64,000 nt of DNA from positions 5,984,001 through 6,048,000 of the forward strand of contig JAEMBT020000002.1 of the NCBI GenBank assembly GCA_018873245.2. The letters are read 5' to 3'. Below, one piece after another: positions 1 to 11,387 of the stretch (the first letter of the stretch is position 1; every line of letters begins with the position of its first letter). This DNA is from Archegozetes longisetosus. Taxonomy: Eukaryota > Arthropoda > Arachnida > Sarcoptiformes > Trhypochthoniidae. The notes below the pieces were generated by a model that saw only the letters and a list, made by a program, of their open reading frames with translations, did not search any database and was not told the origin of the DNA. The position numbers and the translations under genes were made by a program.

Positions 1-611
1 TAGTTGACTGAAAAACATGCACTGCTGTCAACATTGTTAGCGAACAAACATGCTTTTAATAGGACGCGTCAAACTGTTTATACTCATCATCATATCTTTT
101 CATCTAACCTGACCTCAGGTCTCATGCTTTTAACTTATGTAGAGTGAGATTAAAATTTAATTTTTGACTCAATCACAATCCTATTCAAAGATTTAGAACA
201 TCGAACATGCATAAAAAATGTTATGTTGAGTAAAGTTTGTTTCATTTATTGATTTGAAACTTTTTCTTAATACCGATGAAGATAAATAAACTACTGTAAG
301 AAATATGACGGATGTAGAGCGCCTTTAAAGTCGTTAGAAAGAGATTATTTATCTGTTGTGAGAATCGCAATAAAACTCTATTAATTGGAGATTTGCAATA
401 TCTTGAGTCAGTTTAATAAATATGCGTACTTTCCAAGTAAGGTTTAACTGCTCTCTTCTGCGTTTGATTCACAAGCACTTTTCACTACACCCCAAGCCAA
501 GTCTGAATACTGGGTCAATTAATAATAAAAATTATTAGATAAGGTTCAAAACTTGTCTCATTAGAATAAAAATTAATTTTTTTGTTAATTACTATCTTAA
601 ATCCACAATAG
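1..611. other. No gene recognised upstream of first exon
   Basis: This AT-rich stretch has no open frame that I can join convincingly to the exon starting at 612. It probably holds intron, or intergenic DNA, of the membrane-protein gene that follows. An AG acceptor ends at 611, so at least one earlier coding exon is expected here or left of the window. Confidence 0.4.
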
Positions 612-1823
612 GTTGGATTGTTAGGCGGAAATTTATGGCCTAACGGTTGGGAAGCTTATCAAGAGTACAGACCCGTTGCATTCCTCCCATCAAGATATGA
701 ATTAATTTTTATTATAAACGGCAGAAATTATACAAACGCAAGGCTAGCGTGGAATTCATTAGATACTAAGAACTGGAATGAATCGTGGAGGTATAAAGAC
801 ATTGGTGATGAAGTCCTGTATACTGGAATGTTTGAAATGAATGGCATTATATATGCGATCGGAGAAATGAAGAACAATATTGAAAGAGTTGGCAAAATAT
901 ATAGATATCATATCAGTGAAGGCGATGATAGAAAACTGACTGAAACTGTAAGTTTGTAATAGAATCCAAAGGCTTTTTGAAATTAATCAGTACTCTAAAA
1001 ATGAACTGTTTTGCGATAAGTTCAATGTTTCTGTCTTTAAATATGAATGCATAAAAAATCTATGATTGGGGGTTTAATTGTCTTTAACCGCTTCAAATTA
1101 TTGATTCTATAAAAAGTTAACAAATTGAGAAAGGCTTTCTTATCACGCTATCTGCACTTCAATCAAAGTTTCTATTTCCATAACTAATCTGCACTCACGT
1201 TCCCAAAAATCTTTTCTAATTTCAAGTCTTAGGAAAGTAGTAAAAATAGTTTTCGATCTCATGCAGAATCAATTGGTTACTGACTTTTTTGGATGTCCTC
1301 AACTGTCAAAATCATCCATAACTGTCAATACAATACGAACAAACAGACAAATCAAAACCGGAAATATAATTAATAGAAATACAACTAAAGACGACGACTC
1401 AATACTGATATCAATATTTATTGGTATAGTTATTACTGCATGTCTTACGACTATTATCTTGTCGTTTATCACAATTTCTGGTATTGTTTACTTTTATTTT
1501 TGTGTCAAACGTAACAAACAAAGTAATAAATTCAAAATTAATAAAAGTTTTCAATAACAGGACGAAAAAGAACTAGAATAGAAGGAATCCGTATTGAGTC
1601 CACTATTCCTAAAGCCCCGGTTGTAGGTCTGGACTATACCAGAAGAAACACGTCTAATATATCGAGATTTGATTCTGTGTCATCATTGACTGCTATCTAT
1701 TCACAAATAAGTAGACCAAAAGTCAAGCCAAACAATAGTAATAATAATAATAATAACTCAAATGGCAATAGCATTCAGCAGTTTGGAGATAATTTTGATG
1801 ACAATTTCGAGAATAAATTTTAA
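612..1823 (+). CDS. Single-pass membrane protein, 3' part (three exons)
   Basis: I do not recognise the family. Inferred exons are 612-947, 1267-1510 and 1561-1823, with GTAAGT at 948, a CAG acceptor at 1266, a compact 50-bp intron at 1511-1560 and TAA at 1821. Joined, they give about 280 residues: an extracellular-looking N-terminal part rich in W, Y and N with NESW and NYTN sequons, then a hydrophobic helix of about 25 residues (ILISIFIGIVITACLTTII region) followed by a basic stop-transfer KRRKR. The roughly 85-residue cytoplasmic tail carries an asparagine run from AAT repeats and an acidic end. The KRRKRTR join across the short intron supports the splice model. No ATG lies in exon 612-947, so the 5' end is missing. 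A receptor-like role is only a guess. Confidence 0.6.
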
Positions 1824-3196
1824 GTTCAATAAAAAATATATCACTAATGAAAATTTTTTCAGATCAAAACATTGATAATAAATCAATAAATCAATAAATC
1901 AAATAAATTTGATCATCAATATGGATGAAGATGATTCTTATTGTGCTGATTTTGAAGTTCAAAACAAGTGCTAAAGTTTAAGACAAAAGTTTTCGATTGT
2001 CATCGTTTTGATTGTGTAACGTTTCTTATTTATGATGAAAAAGCTATAAATTTTGCTCAACGAATAAAAGCTATTATAGCGTATAATAAAGAAATTGTTA
2101 GATCAATGAAAAATTTTATCAGAAATTTTTACTACGCATTCAATAAAATAACAATGAAAGCTATCATTTTTGAACTGTTGAGTTATCGGATTTTAAAACA
2201 ATCAACTCATTTATGCGGACTATAAATAGCTTTTAATCTGACTCAAAGCCTCTAATCTGACATCAAATCATAAGTCACTCTACACGAAAACTATGAAAAC
2301 TTATATCTCGTTATCGATAAAGAAAAATAAATAGTAATTATATTTTTGTTCACTTTCGAACCTGTATATTTAAAATCTTATCGATTTATGATTTTTCACT
2401 CATGAAAACCTCGATTCTTGTGAGCTTTCTTAAAGCTAAAGATCAGTTATTTTAATATTTGGAACTAAACTCTCTAATTAGGATTTAAACAAGTTATACC
2501 ATAGGTTCTGATGAGAGAAAAAACTTTTACGCATAACCCAGTTCTTGCTTATTTAGAGCTTTAGGTATCGTCTATTAATAAGTTTTTTCCGTCTGTGATT
2601 TATATGTAATTAATTTTATTTTTACGGTAAGACATAGGTCTAATTAAAAAAGAAGTATTTTTTCGTTAACCTATAGGTGATTTAACTTTTTATTCGTATT
2701 TGACTTTTTAAAGATTTGTTCTCAAAAGCACAATAAGAAGCATTAACTCAAGTCTATCTATAGTTTCTATGGGCATAACACAATCGAAATGCATAACGAC
2801 ATCTATCAAGTTGTAAATTAAATACAATCTCTATATTCAAAACAATGTAAATAAATTGATTGCTACTAAATCTTAAGCATTTTTCAATGAATCTCAAATC
2901 GAAGAGTAATATTGATTATTTTACATTAGATTTCTTTCAGTAGTAAGTTTATCAACAATTCTATAACTTTCCAGTAACTCTCAGCTCATGATAAGCTATT
3001 TTTCAAAACTGAACATATTATTTTTAAGTGTATCTCAGATCACTTTATGTATTTCAATAAAAACAAATCGTTAGATCAAGTTTAGCGATTGTTTGAAGCT
3101 CTCTTCAACTCAACAGGTTATCTGGTTTGTGAGATAGCAATCATAAAACTTGTTTTTACTGTACTGTATATCAATTGATATGAGGTTTAAGCATTA
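1824..3196. other. Intergenic, no gene supported
   Basis: An AATAAA-type polyadenylation context begins at about 1829, just after the stop codon. The rest is low-complexity AT-rich DNA. The 85-codon open frame at 1968-2225 has no family signature, splice context or promoter and is treated as chance. Confidence 0.4.
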
Positions 3197-3269
3197 GGGC
3201 CAGTGGCGCAACGGATAACGCGCCTGACTACGGATCAGGAGATTCCAGGTTCGAATCCTGGCTGGCTCG
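3197..3269 (+). tRNA. tRNA-Arg (anticodon ACG)
   Basis: This is a full cloverleaf of 73 nt with no intron. The acceptor stem is GGGCCAG against CTGGCTC (one G-U pair). The D-arm carries the A-box-like GTGGCGCAACGGATAACG. The anticodon stem is CCTGA/TCAGG around loop CTACGGA, giving anticodon ACG, read as inosine in eukaryotes and decoding CGN arginine codons. The T-arm is CCAGG-TTCGAAT-CCTGG with the B-box, and G is the discriminator base. There is no encoded CCA, as expected for a nuclear eukaryotic tRNA. Intact pairing suggests a functional gene. Confidence 0.95.
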
Positions 3270-4229
3270 CTATTCATTTTGCTCTATTCTATAGCTTTCT
3301 TATACTTTTTTTTGTAAAATAGATCAAATTTACAAAATTTTATTAAATGTACATTTAAGACTAACAAAAAGAAGAATAAAATAATCACATTAATCAATTG
3401 GTTCAGCTTCTAAACTATTTCTGTTTAGAACAGCAATAGGTTTGAACTTAAATGAACTTTTCAGCTATTTATAGTCTAGAAGAAAGTTTTACGTTTTAAA
3501 TGATACAAAATTAAAAGTATCTCTACTGACTCATAAATTCACTATAATTGGCGATTTACGTCTTCTTCTTCAAATTACAGTATTATCTTCTACATTATTA
3601 TAGCACACCTTTAAAAGAAAAAGTTTTAGAAAGACTAATAGCAATTTCATAGGTTTCTATAGAATATTTCTCAGTACGAAATAATACAGTAATAACTCGA
3701 TATACTGAATTGCTTAGCACCGAAAATACATTTACTACGATAATGTTTCTCTAATAAGAGGTCAGCATAGGCCCAATCAGACATGTTGGGCTGGATTAAT
3801 GCATTCGCTATATCGAAGTTTTACTGTATATGCAATAATTTGATTCAATATGAAGTAATTAATCTAAAACTTGTTATTAAATAAGGGTTTATTTTGTAAG
3901 ATTAACATATCTAACCAAATATGGACATATTTATGAATGATTTCAGTTCAAAATTATTAGAAATACAGTTATCTTTTAACCTACAATTAGATGACTGTGT
4001 AACTTATAAATTATTGATAGATATTAAGACTTTACAATACTTATGTGCCCTAAATATAGCAAAGTGTATATAATCTCTATCGCGTTTTTGGTAAACCCGC
4101 AAACACTAGTTAAAACTTCTTAACTACAAGTATACAATTATATTTAAATGATTTTGAACCAAATTGCTTCGAATGGCAGTAAACTTTATTTAATGATTAA
4201 CAAAAGTTACTTTATTTTATAACAAAAAT
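3270..4229. other. Intergenic between tRNA and cuticle-like gene
   Basis: Apart from the small MITE at 3685-3828 (listed separately), nothing is recognisable. The right edge includes the 3' flank of the minus-strand gene that ends at 4230. Confidence 0.4.
3685..3828. repeat. Short pogo/Tc1-type MITE
   Basis: This 144-bp element has inverted ends: TACAGTAATAACTCGATATA on the left against the complement of TATATCGAAGTTTTACTGTA on the right. The outermost TA at each end fits the TA target duplication of Tc1/mariner/pogo elements, and CAGT..AACT ends are pogo-like. It carries no coding capacity. Confidence 0.6.
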
Positions 4230-5948
4230 CTATTCTTCATTATTTCCGGAATCGGAACTATCATTATTTTGATTGTCTGTGTTCTCATTTCTGGAGCTTC
4301 CATCATTAGATCTCTCACTATCTGTGTTTGAATTACGAGAATCTTCAGAGCCTTCATTCGGTTGTGCTGTTGGTGATGGTCCCTCATTATTACCTCTTTC
4401 TCCCAAAGGTCTGTTAAAATTAGTTCCCTCACCAGATGCTGGTCGCTGATTATTCGTCACACCTGGCGCAAAATCGGGCCTGAATTCTCTGCTGAAGTTC
4501 GGGTTATAGCTTCTAGTGTCGCCTGATGTTCTGAACACGTCAATAGGTCCTTGACCAATAGATTGACCAAACGATGAACCGAACGATGTGCTTATTGGAC
4601 GACCGAATGAATTGATTGCCTGTTCATAAACTGCTTGACCAATAGTTGGAGTGAAAATGTTTGGTTGAGATACGGTTTGGTAAATACCATGCGGTTGAAC
4701 AAAAGTATGATGTCCACTAAACGGTTGTTGAGTAAATATTTGGTAAGGATGGAATTGTTGTGTAACCGTTTGGAATGTATTGAATGGTCGACTGATTTGA
4801 TGAGTGGGTCGATGAGCTATTCTGATTCCATCGTCTCTATATTGTCTTCTTTCGCCTTTTGAATATATGTTAAATCGGTTTTAATTATTTGCATTCAAAA
4901 CATTACTATTTAGCTCATAATTATGGATACCAGATAAGAGAAGCTAATCAAATTTGAATTGTTTCATCTTATTTTAGAGCATATGAAACATTTTTACAGT
5001 ACTAAAATTAATTTATGGGTAAATATACAAGTATAATAATGCTGAATACCTTCTCCTTTCGAGACAACTGTGTGTACACTTTCAACAACAGGCTGTAGTT
5101 CTTGAGTCACTCTACGGAAGGGTTGGATGACTTCATGCACTTCTTGGATCACTGGTTTAGTGACCTCGTGAACAATTTTCGAAGGCTCGTCTTCTGATCG
5201 AGTTTGTTCAACAGTTCCGGGCTCTCCAGGAATATGTTCCTGAGACAATTTAATAGTACTTGATCTCGATTTGAAGTGAATGTGAAGTGGTATATCACTC
5301 GGTTCGACCACAACATATTGAGGCACTATCGGCTCCTCTATATTTGGTACTGATCTGTATTCGACAGTTCTACCAACTTGTTTGATGGCTGCCGAAACGG
5401 GGACTGAGTCATGACCAGAAACAGTTCGAGCAACTACTGGTTGTGCTGCAGACACGAGATTGAGTGATTGTGGTCGTAAACCTCCGATTGCGCTCAAACC
5501 AAATCCATGATTTACAGGACTTATAACGGACGAATGATAGGAAGCGGGTCGAGATACGTATGAGCTGAGGCCAATACCGCCTAGTGGTCGAAGACCGTAA
5601 AGCGATTGAGTTCCATATTGTCCCAATCCTCCGTATGTGGTGTAGCCTAAACTTCCCAAACCGTAAGAGCCCAACGATGAAACTCCATTCAAGTGAGGTG
5701 ACAGTAACACTGTTCGACCATAATCTGCACCACCGATTGATATCAATTCGCAGCTGCAGTGTACCGCAAGGAAAGAGACAAGAAGCAACTGAATTGAGAA
5801 ATAAGTTTTATTGAGAAACAAGATTTAAGGCAATTATTAAAAATAGTAAACTTTTTCAAACTTCAAAATATTTGACCAATTATTTGAATTTTAGGTCAGA
5901 TAATAGAAAAAATTAAAATTAACAGTGAAAATAACTCACTCTAAGCAT
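4230..5948 (-). CDS. Secreted cuticle-like protein with G/Y/L-rich repeats
   Basis: Inferred minus-strand exons are 5940-5948 (M-L-R only), 5050-5788 and 4230-4855, giving about 457 residues. The nine-base first coding exon (GTGAGT donor at 5939) joins TTGCTTCTTGTC at 5788 to make signal peptide MLRLLLVSFLAVHCSC. This is preferred over reading through the intron from 5821. Next come G-Y-L-S repeats, then a conserved-looking block with PVSAAIKQVGRTVEYR, PLHIHFKSRSS and a HEVTKPVIQEVHEV segment, a pattern I associate with arthropod cuticular or secreted structural proteins. The C-terminal 200 residues are Q/N/S/G-rich and end in acidic low complexity. The likely role is an extracellular matrix or cuticle component; that is inference. 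Confidence 0.75.
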
Positions 5949-6017
5949 TATTGTATGCTTTTATGCCAAATCACCAAAAGTTAAATTTGGAAATTTTGTC
6001 AATGATGCAAAGGTGGT

Positions 6018-6025
6018 ATTTATAT
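6018..6025 (-). promoter_or_regulatory. TATA box of the cuticle-like gene
   Basis: The minus strand reads TATAAATA here, about 70 bases upstream of the ATG at 5948. That leaves room for a transcription start and a 5' UTR of about 40 bases. Highly expressed arthropod cuticle genes often have TATA boxes. Confidence 0.5.
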
Positions 6026-8055
6026 GACCAATTTCTTAGTCCTTGAGACTATGCTCTCGTACAGCGACAAAAATCTCATTAGGATTCAGGATCAGACGCA
6101 GTATTGATTAATACATTGCAATACTTTGGACTCTAAGATATCTTAAATTAACTGTTTTAGATCTGCTCATCTTTTAAGTTCCGACACCTCGCAACTGAGG
6201 CCTCTTATCCTCTAACCTTGACATCTGATCAGACAAACCAGTAACCAATTTGACAGCTCTTAGACGAATAATAAAAAGCTTTTTCCTCTAAGAGTATTGC
6301 GAATGAAGCACTCATTTCGTAAGAAACCTAATTATATCCCTTCAAGTTAGATATTGCTTATTTCAATCTGAGGACTATGGATACTAATCGTAAGGGTGTC
6401 CGCATCCTTCTGCAGACTTGTGTTTTAAGTACATATCTATATGACTAGCGTTTACAGATTCGAGACAAATTTCATACTTTCTTTATATGGCTTTGGGCAG
6501 GTATTTGCATAAAATTCACATTTAATTAATAATTTTGCGAAAAGTGAGTGCTCAACTCACATGTAATAAACAATGAATCTTTAAGTCAACAACAAACACT
6601 AAACTGGTTCAAATAGCTTTAATCGTGTAACTTCAGTGCTTAAGACTTTCAATAGAATTAGTGGTATAAGAAATTAGTTCAACCAATCTCTTAGATCGAC
6701 CTCGAATTGAGCAAAAAAATTAAGAGATTTGGTAGAAGTGTGATACGTGATGATACACTTACCTTATTTTTGTAATAGTTTTTAATGAATTTCTCGTAAA
6801 CTACTCATCAACTTATTTATTGGCCTTCAACTGAGAAATCTGTTTTCAGACAAGATTCCTATTCCTAATACTTTCTTGAAATTTTTTTATATCGAACGGT
6901 AAATCCCATGGATTTGAGACGACACAAAAAATGAAAGTAGTTTGTCCAGAAATAGACAAAATTTATGCATACATAAAGATATATCATAAATCAAGCTGAA
7001 TGTACGGTTTGATGTAAGAAAAATAGTCTTTTTATTTTCACCATAAATAACTGTCACATAGCCTTATACGGTTAAAGATCAGATTTTGTTTTTTAAAACT
7101 TTCAACTTTCGAACACTGTAAACTATTAAAAGATACAACTATTATAGTTCTTAAAAAATATATATTCTATATTTTGCCTAACATCAAGTTTCATATAAAT
7201 ATTTGTATTTATTTGGTTCAAAATTTTGTTATCAATAATCTTAAAAGTAATTGAAACTAAAGCCAAATTTAGCGTTTTATAGCCTGAAAATTGCAGAACT
7301 CCCTCAGTTATCGTCTTCCGAAATTGTAACGTTTTCCTCTGTATAGCTAATTGCGAGTAGTAAATTCGGACAAAACTTTTTGTAACACTAAATACAAGTT
7401 TGTTATGATTAGAGTAAATTTATTCCGAGATAGTCTTGTACATTTTATTTAGAATTAGATATCAATTGCTCAATATAACGATAATATTTAGATCAATAAC
7501 ATTGCTATAATTGAAATCAGTTTGATGAACGTTGAATTTCTAAAGCACATATCAGTCTTATTCCTACTGCGTTAACATTTAATCTTCTATTTTATGAGAA
7601 ATATGAAATAAATTGATATCAAATTTCGTATTTAAAAGGATGAAATTAATACAAAAATGAGATGCGAGTTACAAAGTTACAAAGTTACAAAAGCTATTCC
7701 CAACTTCGACAATCGCGACAACAATCAATAAGGAGAACTATATGTAAAACAATAAAAGAGAAATTATAGTTTGAGCAAAGTATAATTCAGTAAAAGTTAA
7801 GCAAATCCTTATCTAAACTAAATGTTAGTATTGTTTTACCTTAAAATGATCTCATAGTCACAGTCAACTGACAAGTAAAATAAATCGGTAACTTATGCTA
7901 AATGCTACTTTAAGCAACAGCAGAGAAGAGCACATATTTTTGTATAATTTAATACTTTGTTCGCGTTTAATGGCTAACTCATAAAACTAATCTCAATCAA
8001 ATAAAATTGTAAAGCATGAGTGCTTTAAAATTATACTAACTAAACCTCGTTCAAA
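6026..8055. other. Intergenic, no gene seen
   Basis: About 2 kb of AT-rich DNA has no supported open frame. It contains a trivial GTTACAAA triplication near 7670-7692. I see no repeat with clear inverted ends. Confidence 0.4.
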
Positions 8056-9506
8056 CTAATAGTCGATATAACTAAATTCTTTGGTTTTTTCATCAAAATC
8101 CCTTTTTTTCTCGGGGGTGCTTTCTATAGAGAAGTACCGCTTCGATTTCGATAATTCAATGCAGTCGTGGAGTATTTCTTCGGTTTCAGTTTGTCTATCA
8201 TCCAATTGGTTATTGTTTCTTCTGTCTTCACGAATAATAAGTATAATGTATGCAAAAAGTAAAGTAGCGAAACATAGAAAGACTAGTAATTGATAGATAA
8301 CTATTAGATCAAATTTGTCCTTCACATAAATAATACAACCGAAGGCCAAAATAATTAAAAATGCCAAAAATGCTACTATGGCCACGTTCTTCTTAATTAC
8401 ACCAATTAGACTAATTATAGTGATTACCAATGCAATCAATCCAACAATTATCAAATTGATCGCAGATTCTTCTGTTTAGACAAAGAAAAAATTAATTCAA
8501 TAAACTTTTTGAATTGAGGCTTAACTCTTACAAGGAAGGTTAGGGGACTATCAGGAGCCTGTTTTCTCAATTTTTGGTAAAATAAACAAAACTATAAATT
8601 AATAAAAGTTATAATAAAATTGGCTGCTAAGAAACTAGAACTTGCAAAATATAGAGGTTATAAAATGCGCGCCTTAAGGCTTATATTTTTGCCACAATCA
8701 CACATATAAAAGTGTTACAACATATAGTCAAATACTTTTACTATTGTTTCAGAAAAGTTTTTCCATCATTTAAAGTAAAAATCATTTCGATTTCATTCAA
8801 ATATAGAAAAATTACATCAATTGAGGTAAGTTTACATATTTTAAAAGCTAATAATCTGTTTTTATAAGTACATTGAACCATTCATTAAGCTTTTTATATT
8901 ATCAATGAATAATTTAATGTTTCTCTATATTTCTATATTTTATTAAAATCGAAATGGTTTTTACTTTAAATGATGGAAAAACTTTTCTGAAACAGTAATA
9001 AAAGTATTTGACTATATGTTGTAACACTTTTATATGTGTGGTTATGGCAAAAATATAAAGCCTTAAGGCGCGCATTTATAACCTCTATATTTTGCAAGTT
9101 CTGGTTTCTTAGCAGTCAATTTTATTATAACTTTTATTAATTTATAGTTTTGTTCATTCTTACTCAAAATTGAGAAAATCGGCTCCTGATAGTCCCCTAA
9201 CCCTCGTTGTTAGATCAAAAGCTCACTTTACTCACTTTGGAGTATAAGATCATCCAAATGTTCATTAGATTTATCTGGGGCTACAAAAAAACTTAGGCCC
9301 AAGTTATTAAGCAATTTCTTAATGATCTTCAAATCTTCAGTATTACCATCGAAATTATTCTTATACTTATCAATACTTTGCTGTATTTTGAACATAACAT
9401 AAATGCCAAGAATAAAAATAATTAGAGAAGATATAATGTTGACCGCCAGTATAGTTATTAAAATTCGTCTTATGAATGAAAAGCAGCTCGTGTTTTGATT
9501 GCACAT
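8056..9506 (-). CDS. Four-transmembrane protein, tetraspanin-like topology
   Basis: Two exons on the minus strand: 9236-9506 (ATG at 9506, donor GTGAGT) and 8056-8471 (acceptor CAG, stop TAG), joined in phase 1 to give about 228 residues. Exon 1 holds one helix (ILITILAVNIISSLIIFIL region) and a polar loop with a YKNNF-type stretch. Exon 2 begins KESAINLIIVG and supplies three more helices with almost no loop between the last two, then a charged K/E/D-rich cytoplasmic tail. The topology resembles tetraspanins or other 4TM proteins, but the CCG motif and large second loop are missing, so I do not assign a family. The intron carries a 680-bp foldback. Confidence 0.6.
8531..9209. repeat. Long-arm foldback element in an intron
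   Basis: The two arms (about 8531-8800 and 8940-9209) are near-perfect reverse complements around a central spacer. Shared landmarks are GGTTAGGGGACTATCAGGAG at the left end against CTCCTGATAGTCCCCTAACC at the right, and the GCGCGCCTTAAGGC core in both arms. There is no coding capacity. The arms differ at only a few percent of positions, suggesting fairly recent insertion. It occupies almost all of the four-helix gene's intron (8472-9235). Confidence 0.85.
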
Positions 9507-10975
9507 TTTGATGATGTTTTGATTTACTTAAAACAACTTAAAGAGAACTCGAATTCAATGGTGAAGAGGTGACATAAAAATAGAAAAACAGAATTGGCGT
9601 CTAAAAGTCTATAGTTTATGTGCCTGCATTTTATCGATTGAAGATTTTGTCCAATGCTGTCGAAGACATTCATTATTTTTTGTCAAACTTAGGCAAAACT
9701 AGTATACAGTTGAAGAATTCATGCGCTACTTCTTTAAATTCATTTAACAATAGAATAAAAGGGTTTTTATATGCATCTTATTCTTAAATTTTCAAAGTTG
9801 TTGTGTATTCATAAAATATTTTAGATTTACATATCAAAAATGAGTTATGAATTTGCTTTTCTTATTAATCTAACATTTTTTAATACTATTGAAAAATAAT
9901 TTAGATTTAAATCGACTAAGTTATAGAGAATTAAATCTTGTGAATAAGATGAGTGATTGAAAATTTCTTCAAGCATTGAGACCATATTTTATGTGATTTT
10001 AACTTATTAGAATACCTTTGTACTTTTAGGATGAATAAAACGTGTCCTCTTTTAACTTTCAGTTAAATTTGTTCAGGGAAAATAATTCAACCGAGAAGAC
10101 AAACTCTTGTTTTTGATTGTTTTTGTGTATTAAGAACTTTTCATTTTGTTTGCTATAAAAATAAAGCTTATTCGAAATATAATAAATTTTTTTCGTTAGA
10201 GTTTTAACAAGTCAATGAATCTGATTTGTTGATAAGTATGATTTACGAATGAGTAATTAGTTTAAAAAGTATTTAACAATAAGCATTACTAATCAATCAA
10301 AGACTATACAACTGGTCATTTCATTATTAATCATAAGGAAAGTTTTGTATTAGTTAAGCCCTTTATGGATTTTAGTAGAGTAACAGAGGCTACTCAGAGA
10401 CTAACGCATTGATTTATAAACATTGTTTTCGATCTGAAAATCTGTTCTACTGTTCGCTGTTTTAAGTAGTTTAGTAAAACATCATTTTGTGACTCATTGT
10501 AACGCTAATTAACTTAAATAATTATTTATAATATCCTATTTTATTTGAATATTAGATTCCATTGAGTTTGAAAATGCATATTTAAGTGTATATTTTAAAT
10601 TTTTAAGAGCATAAGTACATATTTTGCACAAGTCTAATGATCAAGAGTTACTGAAAACTTGTTAGCTATGGCGCTTCTCTGATAGTGTTAGCTGAAAATT
10701 TTCAGTTTATTCATGTCTAAACTTTTATTTCACTCAGTATTTGAATCTGTAACTTTACAGCTAAATATTTCGTTTCCAATGATTTATTAAATTTAATAGA
10801 CAAAATTGTTATATTTTTGGTACAAACGTATAGCTTATTCTTTATTCAATAAGCGTGTAAAATCTGTCAAAATTTGGTTTTAAAACAAGTATTTTTTAAT
10901 ATTTAAATTATGTTTGGAAAGTAGCTCTAGAATTCGCGCTTATGCCGGTTTCTGTCTGTCATCATTGCATATTGT
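9507..10975. other. Intergenic, no gene seen
   Basis: AT-rich DNA without supported open frames or evident inverted repeats. Confidence 0.4.
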
Positions 10976-11144
10976 GGACACAAATTTAAGTTTATTTAAG
11001 TTTATTTAAGCTAATGCTGAAAAAGCGCTACCGCGCGTCAACAACTGATGAAGTATTATCAAAGAGCATGTTCATTTAATGACGTAAATGATCTGAATTG
11101 GGCTAAAAAATCGGTTTATGTTTAGCTTACACCTCGCGGGTTGT

Positions 11145-11360
11145 TTAGGTATAAGGGAGTTATGTGGTTACCAGTGCTATTTTCTCGTGTCACAAGAGCG
11201 CTACGCGCGCCACTCCTCTTGCCTAACCAAACTGAACTAAACATATAAACAATACGGCTATTTTAGTTTATTTTAGCTAAGTTAAGTAAGAGGAATGGCG
11301 CGCACAGCGCACTGAGGGTACGACAACATAGCACCGGTAGATACCCAACATCTCGCCAAG
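11145..11360. repeat. GC-richer hairpin MITE beside GT10 gene 3' end
   Basis: Arms at about 11150-11245 and 11258-11350 are inverted. The left has CGCTACGCGCGCCACTCCTC and the right has the complement of GCGCTGTGCGCGCCATTCCTC, both extending into TAACTNAACTAAAA-like sequence. It stands out in GC from its surroundings. It ends about 30 bases from the stop codon of the first fucosyltransferase-like gene, so it may lie in that transcript's 3' UTR. Confidence 0.6.
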
Positions 11361-11387
11361 TCTTAAGTCGGAACATAGTCAAAAGTT

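Noticed and set aside
1968-2225. 85-codon forward open frame
   Set aside because: Low-complexity AT-rich translation, no splice or promoter context, no family motif.
4635-4862. Forward frame opposite the cuticle-like gene
   Set aside because: Shadow of the minus-strand exon 4230-4855, whose frame joins the upstream exon.
5789-5821. Upstream extension MFLNKTYFSIQ as the protein start
   Set aside because: Splicing the 9-base exon at 5940-5948 to the CAG acceptor gives a better signal peptide and leaves this stretch in the intron.
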